Source: an uncultured Gammaproteobacteria bacterium (lineage in GTDB: Bacteria > Pseudomonadota > Gammaproteobacteria > Magnimaribacterales > Magnimaribacteraceae). From it: DNA of 37,312 nt. The translations under genes were made by a program, and so were the position numbers. Each line of letters begins with the position of its first letter. Within the stretch, counting starts at the first letter, position 1. The notes beneath the pieces are model-generated. The model was given only the letters and a program-made list of their open reading frames with translations. It ran no database searches and was not told where the DNA came from. Below are positions 9,264 through 17,204 of this stretch, in pieces. The stretch covers positions 1 through 37,312 of the forward strand of contig CAJWKH010000004.1 of assembly GCA_913042085.1 (NCBI GenBank), read 5' to 3'.

Positions 9264-10442
9264 ATGGGAAATGCTTATATAGTAGGTGCAGTACGCACAC
9301 CGGGCGGAAGAAAGAATGGAAAATTAAGTCAATGGCATCCAACTGACCTTGGGGCCTTAGTCTTAGATGAGTTGGTAGAAAGAACTGGAGTTAAGCCAGA
9401 ATTAATTGACGATGTTATTTTTGGTTGCGTAAGTCAATCAGGAGCACAGTCTGGGAATGTAGCGAGAAATGCTGTTCTCGCATCTTCTTTGCCGGAATCT
9501 GTTCCAGGAACAACTGTAGACAGACAATGTGGATCCTCTCAGCAAGCTATACATTTTGCAGCCCAGGCGGTCATGTCTGAAACACAAGACATAGTCATAG
9601 CCGGAGGTGTCGAGGTAATGAGTCAAGTGCCTATAGGCGCTGCCATAGTAGATAGTTTTAAAGCGGGACATGGGCAACCTTACGGAGGAAAAGGAACTAG
9701 TGAAAGATATCCTGGTGTCCAATTTAGTCAATTTACAGGAGCTGAAATGATGGCTAAAAGATGGGAGTTATCAAGAGAAGAACTAGACTCTTTTGCTCTT
9801 GCAAGTCATCAAAAAGCAGTAAACGCTACAGAAGGTGGCTATTTTGATAGAGAGATTGTTCCAGTGGAAGGAGATTTACCTAATGGTGACAAAGAAATGG
9901 TTACGGTAGACGAAGGTATAAGGTTCGATGCAAGTAAAGAGAGTTTATCAGGCTTAAATACTCTTTCAGAAGATGGAGTACTAACTGCAGGGACTTCTAG
10001 TCAGATTTGTGACGGCGCTGCTGCAATTATGCTAGTAAATGATGAGGGTCTTAAAAAGTTAGGTCTCAAACCAAGAGCTAAAGTTGTTGCTCTAGCTCTA
10101 GCTGGAGACGACCCAGTAATAATGCTTACTGGACCAATTCCTGCATCAAAAACAGTTCTTGAGAAAGCTTCACTTAGTATAAATGATATAGATCTATATG
10201 AAGTTAATGAAGCGTTTGCTCCAGTACCTTTAGCTTGGGCAAAGGAACTAGAAGCTGATTTAGGTAAGTTAAATGTTAATGGCGGCGCTATGGCGCTTGG
10301 TCACCCCCTAGGTGGGACGGGCGCAAAGTTAATGACAACTTTACTGCATGAACTTGAAAGAAGAGAAGGTAAGTATGGTCTTCAAGCTATATGTGAAGGT
10401 GGTGGTACTGCTAACGCGATGATTATTGAAAGGATTAGTTAA
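9264..10442 (+). CDS. Acetyl-CoA C-acyltransferase (thiolase)
   Basis: VDRQCGSSQQAIHFAAQAV, NVNGGAMALGHPLGGTGAKL, CEGGGTANAMIIE thiolase signatures. Confidence 0.95.
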   Translation: MGNAYIVGAVRTPGGRKNGKLSQWHPTDLGALVLDELVERTGVKPELIDDVIFGCVSQSGAQSGNVARNAVLASSLPESVPGTTVDRQCGSSQQAIHFAAQAVMSETQDIVIAGGVEVMSQVPIGAAIVDSFKAGHGQPYGGKGTSERYPGVQFSQFTGAEMMAKRWELSREELDSFALASHQKAVNATEGGYFDREIVPVEGDLPNGDKEMVTVDEGIRFDASKESLSGLNTLSEDGVLTAGTSSQICDGAAAIMLVNDEGLKKLGLKPRAKVVALALAGDDPVIMLTGPIPASKTVLEKASLSINDIDLYEVNEAFAPVPLAWAKELEADLGKLNVNGGAMALGHPLGGTGAKLMTTLLHELERREGKYGLQAICEGGGTANAMIIERIS

Positions 10443-11715
10443 GTTCCTTCAAAGTATTCAAAAGGTCTTCATGAGAAACCATCATTGGTTTCTCATCTTT
10501 CCTTATTTTTAATTCTAACTGGTTGTTTTCCATGGCCTTATCTCCAATTATGATCATTATTGGTATGCCTATAAGCTCCATATCAGCAAATTTAACCCCT
10601 GGTCGTTTATCTGTATCTTCCCAAAGAACATCTACACCATTTTCTTTAAGTTGATTATATATTTCGTTACATTTAGCTTTTATATCATCTTTGCTCTTAG
10701 GGTTCGCTTCTACAATTACAACTTCATAAGGGCTTAGTGAATTAGGCCAGATGATTCCCTTTTCATCATGGTTTTGCTCAATGGCAGCAGCTACAATTCT
10801 AGAGGCTCCTATTCCATAACAACCCATGTAAGGCGTGATATTTTCTTTGTCTCCCTGTATCTTTAAATTAAAAATTTCTGAATATTTTGTACCCAGTTTA
10901 AAAATATGACCTACTTCTATACCTCTTTTTAACTTTAATTTACCTTTTCCATCTGGACTATCTTTACCTTCCAAAGAAGCAGGGTCTTGATCATCTTGCA
11001 ATTCAACAAGCAATTCTGCATTAATTGCATAATCACTTTTATCACTGAATGCTAATAGGTCTTCTCCTGAATCTGCTAATACATGAAACTCTTCAGAATC
11101 AGATCCACCTATAGCTCCGCTATCGGCCTTAACTAAACGATAATCTAAACCAAAGCGGTTAAATATTTTTAGATAGGCTTCTCTTATATTTTTATAAGTA
11201 AGATCAAGCCCTTCTTGATTTAGATCAAAAGAATAAGCATCTTTCATTACAAATTCTCTTGATCTCATAACACCAAATCTAGGTCTTATTTCATCTCTAA
11301 ATTTAGTTTGAATTTGATATAAAGTAACAGGTAGTTGTTTGTAGCTTGTAATAATATTTTTACATAAATCTGTTATTACTTCTTCATGAGTTGGCCCTAA
11401 ACAGAATTCATTGTCATGTCTGTCTTTAAACACTAAGAGTTCTTGACCATATTGTTCTATTCTTCCTGACTCTTCCCATAAAGAAGCAGGTTGAACCATT
11501 GGCATAAGGATTTCTTGCGCTCCAGCATTGTTCATTTCTTCCCTTATAATATTTTCTACTTTGTGTAGTACCTTTTTACCTGTTGGAAGCCAGTTATATA
11601 TACCGGAAGAAACTTGACGTGTTAATCCAGCTCTTATCATCAGTTTATGGCTAACTATTTCAGCATCAGAAGGATCTTCTCTTTGAGTAGCAAGTATTAA
11701 CTTTGAAGCTTTCAT
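10435..11715 (-). CDS. proS: Prolyl-tRNA synthetase lacking the INS editing domain (426 aa)
   Basis: SSGIYNWLPTGKKVLHKVENIIREEM, class II motif 2 FRDEIRPRFGVMRSREFVMKDAYSFD, SDSEEFHVLADSGED, KRGIEVGHIFKLGTKYSE, MGCYGIGASRIVAAAIEQNHDEKGIIWP; no ~180 aa INS between SDYA and RGIEVGH. Confidence 0.95.
   Translation of the reverse strand: MKASKLILATQREDPSDAEIVSHKLMIRAGLTRQVSSGIYNWLPTGKKVLHKVENIIREEMNNAGAQEILMPMVQPASLWEESGRIEQYGQELLVFKDRHDNEFCLGPTHEEVITDLCKNIITSYKQLPVTLYQIQTKFRDEIRPRFGVMRSREFVMKDAYSFDLNQEGLDLTYKNIREAYLKIFNRFGLDYRLVKADSGAIGGSDSEEFHVLADSGEDLLAFSDKSDYAINAELLVELQDDQDPASLEGKDSPDGKGKLKLKRGIEVGHIFKLGTKYSEIFNLKIQGDKENITPYMGCYGIGASRIVAAAIEQNHDEKGIIWPNSLSPYEVVIVEANPKSKDDIKAKCNEIYNQLKENGVDVLWEDTDKRPGVKFADMELIGIPIMIIIGDKAMENNQLELKIRKDEKPMMVSHEDLLNTLKELN
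10471..10496 (+). terminator. Perfect inverted repeat (10 bp stem, 6 nt loop), possible terminator for the thiolase transcript inside the proS 3' coding region
   Basis: ATGAGAAACC-ATCATT-GGTTTCTCAT followed by CTTTCCTTATTTTT on + strand, 29 nt after thiolase stop. Confidence 0.55.
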
Positions 11716-11777
11716 GATTAATATATTTTTATTAATACCATTATATTGATGATTTTAAAGAAGCTATATAGTTAAAT

Positions 11778-11786
11778 TGCTATAAT
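11778..11786 (+). promoter_or_regulatory. Extended -10 promoter (TGCTATAAT) for the fmdB-like/aspS operon
   Basis: TG-N-TATAAT upstream of first gene of the operon in the gap divergent from proS. Confidence 0.55.
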
Positions 11787-11835
11787 TGTATTTTTGGTGA
11801 AGAATTCACCCTTTTTTACAATTAATGTTACTAAG

Positions 11836-12126
11836 ATGCCTACTTATATTTTTAAAAATACTAAGACTGAAGAGGTTTTTGAGGTTCAAATGAGAATCTC
11901 GGAACTTGATGCCTATAAGAAAAAAAATCCAAATTTTACCCAAGTACCTACTGCACCTTCTTTCAGGTTAAAGGGGAACGGTTGGTATGAAACTGATTTC
12001 AAGACAGGTAATAAAAAGAATATAGCTAAAAGTGATAATGAGAAGCCTGCTGAATCAAAAGCTCCAAAAGATGATAAAAAAGACACAAGTGAAAAAAAGA
12101 AGAAAACTGAAAAAGCATCTTCTTGA
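11836..12126 (+). CDS. FmdB-like small protein with degenerate zinc ribbon (likely start ATG 11836: MPTYIFKN...)
   Basis: N-terminal MPTYIF and SFRLKGNGWYETDFK match the FmdB family pattern; cysteines absent; Lys-rich tail; immediately upstream of aspS. Confidence 0.7.
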   Translation: MPTYIFKNTKTEEVFEVQMRISELDAYKKKNPNFTQVPTAPSFRLKGNGWYETDFKTGNKKNIAKSDNEKPAESKAPKDDKKDTSEKKKKTEKASS

Positions 12127-12143
12127 ACATAAAGTAAATTACG

Positions 12144-13925
12144 ATGAAAAAACGAACACATAAATGCAATGAGGTCTCAAAAGACCTAATAGGTAAGGAT
12201 ATATCTATTACGGGATGGATCCGAAGAAGGAGAGATCATGGAGGTGTAATTTTCTTTGATGTTAGAGATGAGACTGGACTAGTTCAGGTCGTTTATAACC
12301 CTGAACTTAAAGAGATCTTTGGCCTTGCAGAAAGCTGCAGAAATGAATTTGTTATTTATTCAAAAGGCAAAGTAAGAGAAAGGCCTGAAGGAACAGTTAA
12401 TAAAAATCTAATTTCTGGAGAAGTTGAAATAGAAGCTACTGAATTAACTATTTTAAATACTTCTTTACCTTTACCATTTCAATTAGATGAGCATTCCTCT
12501 GTAGGGGAGGAAACTAGGCTAAAATTTAGATTCCTTGATTTAAGAAGAGATGAAATGCAATCTAATCTTAGGCTTAGAGCAAAAGTGTCACAGGTTTTAA
12601 GAGAATTTTTAAACCATAATGATTATATAGAGATAGAGACCCCTTTATTGACTAAAGCTACCCCTGAAGGAGCAAGAGATTATGTGGTTCCTAGTAGAAC
12701 TTTTCCGGGTTCTTTCTTTGCTCTACCGCAGTCTCCTCAATTATTTAAACAAACTCTGATGGCCTCTGGATTTGAAAGATATTATCAGTTTGCTAAATGT
12801 TTTAGAGACGAAGATCTTAGAGCTGATAGGCAGCCAGAATTTACGCAGCTAGACATTGAATCATCTTTTGTGGATGCTTCTGAGATCATAAATCTTGTAA
12901 CTGAGATGATTAAAACAGTTTTTAAAGAATCACTAGATATTGATTTAGGTGATTTTCCCGTTTTGTCTTATTCAGATGCTATTGAACTTTATGGAATAGA
13001 TAAACCAGATTTAAGAAACCCCCTCACTTTTATTGAAGTTAAAGACTTATTTAAAGACTCTGATTTTAAAGTCTTTAGTGAACCAGCTAATGACGAAGAG
13101 TCTAGGATAGCTGCTCTATCTGTACCTAAAGGTGAAACACTTACAAGAAAACAAATAGATGACTACACAGACTTTGTTGGAAATTATGGAGCCAAAGGGC
13201 TGGCTTACATAAGAGTAGAAGACCCTTCTAAAGGTAAAGAAGGTTTGCAATCGCCTATTATTAAATTTATTGACGATGAGATAATTAATAAACTACTTAC
13301 AGTATTGGATTCTAAGAAAGGTGACATAATATTTTTTGGAGCAGGGAAAAGAAATATAGTGAATGACTCTCTTGCAGCTTTAAGAAATTTGCTTGGTAAA
13401 GACCTAGATTTATTAGAATCTGACTGGGCTCCTTGCTGGGTAGTTGATTTTCCTATGTTTGAAAAGAATAACAAAGGAGAGTTGACTCCTTTACATCATC
13501 CCTTTACTGCCCCTAGAGGTAGTATTGATGAATTAAAGGCAGATCCTTTAAATGCTCTTACTGATGCCTATGATGTTGTCTTAAATGGTACTGAGTTAGG
13601 TGGAGGTTCGGTAAGGATACATGATCATGAGATGCAGAAGGTGGTTCTCAGTTTATTAGGTATAAATGAAGAGCAAGCTGAAGAAAAGTTTGGATTTTTA
13701 ACTTCAGCTCTACAACACGGCTGTCCTCCTCATGCGGGCTTAGCTATTGGTTTTGATAGGATGATTATGTTGATGACTAATTCTGAATCTATAAGAGATG
13801 TTATTGCTTTCCCTAAAACGCAAACTGCTTCTTGTTTGTTAACCGACGCTCCGGGAGAAGCTTCAAATGAACAACTTGACGAATTGCATATTAAATTTCA
13901 TGGCCTAGAGAAGGAGAAAAAATAG
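12144..13925 (+). CDS. aspS: Aspartyl-tRNA synthetase
   Basis: VSKDLIGKDISITGWIRRRRDHGGVIFFDVRD, FRDEDLRADRQPEFTQLDIESSF, GLAIGFDRMIMLM. Confidence 0.98.
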   Translation: MKKRTHKCNEVSKDLIGKDISITGWIRRRRDHGGVIFFDVRDETGLVQVVYNPELKEIFGLAESCRNEFVIYSKGKVRERPEGTVNKNLISGEVEIEATELTILNTSLPLPFQLDEHSSVGEETRLKFRFLDLRRDEMQSNLRLRAKVSQVLREFLNHNDYIEIETPLLTKATPEGARDYVVPSRTFPGSFFALPQSPQLFKQTLMASGFERYYQFAKCFRDEDLRADRQPEFTQLDIESSFVDASEIINLVTEMIKTVFKESLDIDLGDFPVLSYSDAIELYGIDKPDLRNPLTFIEVKDLFKDSDFKVFSEPANDEESRIAALSVPKGETLTRKQIDDYTDFVGNYGAKGLAYIRVEDPSKGKEGLQSPIIKFIDDEIINKLLTVLDSKKGDIIFFGAGKRNIVNDSLAALRNLLGKDLDLLESDWAPCWVVDFPMFEKNNKGELTPLHHPFTAPRGSIDELKADPLNALTDAYDVVLNGTELGGGSVRIHDHEMQKVVLSLLGINEEQAEEKFGFLTSALQHGCPPHAGLAIGFDRMIMLMTNSESIRDVIAFPKTQTASCLLTDAPGEASNEQLDELHIKFHGLEKEKK

Positions 13926-14671
13926 TGGCAGGTCATTCTAAATGGGCAAATATAAAGCACAGAAAAGGAAGGCAAGACGCTAAAAGAGGAAAAGTTTTTT
14001 CTGTCTTAATTAGAGAGCTTACAGTGGCTGCAAAATTAGGGGGTGGGGTACCAGAAGATAACCCTAGATTAAGAACAGCAATGGATAAAGCCTTATCAGC
14101 CAACATGACTAAGGATACTATAGAAAGGGCTGTCCAAAGGGGAGCAGGCGGTTTAGAGGGTGAAAATCTTGAAGAAGTTACTTTTGAAGGATATGGACCG
14201 GGCGGAATTGCTGTCATGGTTGAATCTATGACTGATAACAACAACAGAACAGTTGCAGAAGTTAGACATGCATTTACTAAGTCGGGTGGAAATTTAGGCA
14301 CTAACGGGTCTGTTGCTTACCTCTTTGAGAAGAAAGGATTAATTAGGGTTCAAAGTGGACAAAATGAGGATCTCGTAATGGAATTAGCCATTGAAGCGGG
14401 TGCTGAGGATATGGAGGTAAATGAAGATACTTCTATGAGTATTACTTCTATCCCTGAAGATTTTGAGAATATAAAAAATGTTTTAGCTGATAAAGAAATA
14501 ATTGTTGAGGACTCAGAGGTATCATTTATACCAGAAAATACGGTCAAAGCTGATTTAGACACTTCTTTAAAAGTTTTTAAATTATTGGAGTCCTTAGAAG
14601 ATTTAGACGACACTCAAACGGTAACATCAAATGTAGATTTCTCCGATGAGATGTTAGAGCATTTAGATTAA
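13925..14671 (+). CDS. yebC: YebC/PmpR family transcription/translation factor, GTG start
   Basis: MAGHSKWANIKHRKGRQDAKRGKVF, TDNNNRTVAEVRHAFTKSGGNLG. Confidence 0.97.
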   Translation: MAGHSKWANIKHRKGRQDAKRGKVFSVLIRELTVAAKLGGGVPEDNPRLRTAMDKALSANMTKDTIERAVQRGAGGLEGENLEEVTFEGYGPGGIAVMVESMTDNNNRTVAEVRHAFTKSGGNLGTNGSVAYLFEKKGLIRVQSGQNEDLVMELAIEAGAEDMEVNEDTSMSITSIPEDFENIKNVLADKEIIVEDSEVSFIPENTVKADLDTSLKVFKLLESLEDLDDTQTVTSNVDFSDEMLEHLD

Positions 14672-14674
14672 CTT

Positions 14675-15091
14675 ATGACTAATTCTAGAAATAAAGGAGC
14701 TTCTTTTGAGAGAGAGGTCGCAAACCTTTTGACTAATGATTTAGGTCTAAAAAAGAATATAAGAAGAATACTAGAACAAACTAGAGAAAAACACCTTCCT
14801 GATTTAATGATTGGTAGATGGTATCTAGAGTGCAAGAGGTATGGTTCTGGTGCGGAGCCTTTAGAAGCTTGGTGGCAACAAGTTCTTGACGCTACCAAAG
14901 AAAAGGGCATACCCGCTCTAGTTTATAAATTTGATAGAAGGCCCATTAAAGTTAGAGTCCCAATTGGCGCAATTAACCCTGATTTGCATATTGACTCACC
15001 ATTTAATGCAGATCTTTTGTGGGATGATTTTATCTTTCTTTTAAAGGAATTGTATTCAGAAGATATAGAGAATCATGATTTAGAAGACTAA
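14675..15091 (+). CDS. Phage-type PD-(D/E)XK endonuclease / putative Holliday-junction-resolvase-like protein
   Basis: NSRNKGASFEREVANLL...LPDLMIGRWYLECKRYGSGAEPLEAWWQQVLDA: conserved GxxFERE helix plus PD-x(8)-ExK core; resembles small phage PDDEXK nucleases. Confidence 0.75.
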   Translation: MTNSRNKGASFEREVANLLTNDLGLKKNIRRILEQTREKHLPDLMIGRWYLECKRYGSGAEPLEAWWQQVLDATKEKGIPALVYKFDRRPIKVRVPIGAINPDLHIDSPFNADLLWDDFIFLLKELYSEDIENHDLED

Positions 15092-15486
15092 TGCATACTT
15101 TTAAGACCAGAGTTTATTATGAAGATACAGACGCTCAAGGCGTGGTTTATTATGCAAACTATTTAAGATTCTTTGAGAGAGCTAGAACAGAGGCACTTAG
15201 AGGGGCGGGATACGGGCAAATGAAATTAATGAATGAAGGTTTTATTTTTGTAGTAAGAAATGTAGAAATGAAGTTATTAAAACCAGCAAGACTTGATGAC
15301 GAGCTCTCAATAACCACTTCTCTTGTTAAGCTTGGTAAAGTAAGTTTTGATTTTAATCAAGATGTTTTTGTTGGCGAAACACTTGTAACTCAAGCGAAAA
15401 TCCAATGTGGGTGTTTGGATTCTCAAAAATTTACTCCTTCTTCTCTTCCAGAGTATTTACATAAGGGTATGAAAAAACTAATCTAA
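15091..15486 (+). CDS. ybgC: Tol-Pal system acyl-CoA thioesterase
   Basis: VYYEDTDAQGVVYYANYLRFFERARTE 4HBT signature; upstream of tolQ. Confidence 0.96.
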   Translation: MHTFKTRVYYEDTDAQGVVYYANYLRFFERARTEALRGAGYGQMKLMNEGFIFVVRNVEMKLLKPARLDDELSITTSLVKLGKVSFDFNQDVFVGETLVTQAKIQCGCLDSQKFTPSSLPEYLHKGMKKLI

Positions 15487-15493
15487 TCAAATT

Positions 15494-16165
15494 ATGGAAC
15501 TTTCAATTATTGAATTATTTTTAAACGCTAGCGTCGTAGTTAAGGCTGTTATTATTATTCTAATAGCTTCCTCCATATTTTCTTGGATGATAATCTTCGA
15601 AAGGTGGGTTTATTTAAATAAATCAAAAGAAGAAATCTTAGTTTTTGAAGAAAATTTTTGGTCTGATATTGGAGTAGAATCTTTATTAGAGAAGAGCCAA
15701 GAAGAAGGACATGAAGCTATTGGAGCTGAATGTATATTTCAAGCTGGATATTTAGACTTCAAGAGACTAACTTCACAAAAACTTGATCCTGAAGTAGTTA
15801 TGGAGAGTGTGCTGAGAAATATGAGGGTAACTCTTTCCAGAGAACAAGTCTTACTTGAAAAAAATCTACCTTATTTAGCAACAATTGCTTCTGTTAGCCC
15901 TTACGTAGGTTTATTTGGGACTGTCTGGGGAATTATGAATTCATTTAGAGGTCTGGCAGGGGCTAGTCAGGCAACTTTATCAGCAGTTGCACCAGGTATT
16001 TCAGAAGCTCTTGTAGCTACAGCAATAGGTTTATTTGCTGCTATACCAGCTTTAGTTGCATACAATAAATTTATATCAGATTCAGATACTTTACTTTCAA
16101 ATTTTGAAGGTTTTATGGAGGAGTTTTCAGCAGTTCTACATAGAGAAATCCATTCCACAAAATAG
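15494..16165 (+). CDS. tolQ: Tol-Pal system protein TolQ
   Basis: LPYLATIASVSPYVGLFGTVWGIMNSFRGL, ISEALVATAIGLFAAIPALVAYN. Confidence 0.97.
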   Translation: MELSIIELFLNASVVVKAVIIILIASSIFSWMIIFERWVYLNKSKEEILVFEENFWSDIGVESLLEKSQEEGHEAIGAECIFQAGYLDFKRLTSQKLDPEVVMESVLRNMRVTLSREQVLLEKNLPYLATIASVSPYVGLFGTVWGIMNSFRGLAGASQATLSAVAPGISEALVATAIGLFAAIPALVAYNKFISDSDTLLSNFEGFMEEFSAVLHREIHSTK

Positions 16166-16166
16166 T

Positions 16167-16586
16167 ATGCGAAAGAGAAAGAGAAATCTTATATCTGATA
16201 TCAACGTTGTTCCTTATATAGATGTTATGTTGGTGTTGTTGGTAATCTTTATGATTGCTGCACCTTTAATGGTTCAAGGAGTTTTGGTTAATTTACCTGA
16301 AGCTTCTGCAGACCCGTTACCAGTAAAAAAGTCTGAACCTCTTATAGTTTCTATAAAAGATAACGGATCAGTTTTTTTAGAGGTTGAATCACTTGATGGA
16401 CAGGAAATGGACCTAGAGCAGTTAAATCAAAACGTATCAAAATTATTAGATGCCGACCCATCACTTCAAGTTGTTATTAGGGGAGATGGTAAAGTTGAAT
16501 ATGAGAAAGTTATGATAATAATGGCAGAACTTCAAAGGTCAGGAGCTCAAGATATAGGTCTAATTACTAAACCTCCTTCAAATTAG
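16167..16586 (+). CDS. tolR: Tol-Pal system protein TolR (start ATG 16167; track ORF over-extended)
   Basis: ISDINVVPYIDVMLVLLVIFMIAAPLMVQGVLVNLP. Confidence 0.95.
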   Translation: MRKRKRNLISDINVVPYIDVMLVLLVIFMIAAPLMVQGVLVNLPEASADPLPVKKSEPLIVSIKDNGSVFLEVESLDGQEMDLEQLNQNVSKLLDADPSLQVVIRGDGKVEYEKVMIIMAELQRSGAQDIGLITKPPSN

Positions 16587-16588
16587 AG

Positions 16589-17197
16589 ATGAATTACCTA
16601 GCCCCTTTTGGCCTATCATGCTTTATTCACTTAGGATTAATTTTATCCTTTTCGAATCTATTCAATATTGATATGGAATCTTTATCTTTATACGAAATTG
16701 ACCCAATCCCAGCCTATATAATTTATGAGCAACCTAAAAAAATAAAAGAAAATAAGAGAATATCTATCCCTAAAGAAATTAAATCAGACCTTCAAGAAAA
16801 ACAAGAAAAAATTGTAATTTCTGAACCTTCTATTGCTCTTGAAGAGATCACAAATATTTCACGAACCCCTGAAAAGAATTTTAATAGAGATGTTGTAAAC
16901 TTCTCTCAATCAGAGATAAGTAAATATTCTTCAATAATTAAGCGACAGGTAATGTCACAATGGAAAAAACCTAGCGCCACGACTGGTAATCTAATAACTG
17001 AAATAAGAATTACTCTTGTTCCAACTGGAGAGATTATTAGTACAAAAATAATAAAAGGTAGTGGGATAAAAACTTTTGACGATTCGGCATTAACGGCTAT
17101 TGCAAGAGTAGGAAGTTTCGATGATTTACAGATGCCGTCTAATTTATTTGAAAAACACTTTAGGCAATTTATTTTGGTTTTTAATCCTAATAAATAA
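16589..17197 (+). CDS. tolA: Short TolA/TonB C-terminal-like protein (202 aa)
   Basis: Position tolR-tolA-tolB; N-terminal TM; C-terminal IKRQVMSQWKKP...GEIISTKIIKGSG...FDDSALTAI TolA domain III pattern. Confidence 0.88.
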   Translation: MNYLAPFGLSCFIHLGLILSFSNLFNIDMESLSLYEIDPIPAYIIYEQPKKIKENKRISIPKEIKSDLQEKQEKIVISEPSIALEEITNISRTPEKNFNRDVVNFSQSEISKYSSIIKRQVMSQWKKPSATTGNLITEIRITLVPTGEIISTKIIKGSGIKTFDDSALTAIARVGSFDDLQMPSNLFEKHFRQFILVFNPNK

Positions 17198-17204
17198 ATC
17201 TACT

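Noticed and set aside
9438-9731. 97-aa antisense ORF inside the thiolase
   Set aside because: Shadow ORF opposite conserved thiolase catalytic region.
16056-16166. N-terminal extension of the tolR ORF
   Set aside because: Overlaps the tolQ 3' end; canonical start MRKRKRNLISDINVVPYIDV at 16167.
17121-17204. N-terminal extension of the tolB ORF
   Set aside because: Overlaps tolA; signal peptide MKVLKSIFLILLF begins at 17205.
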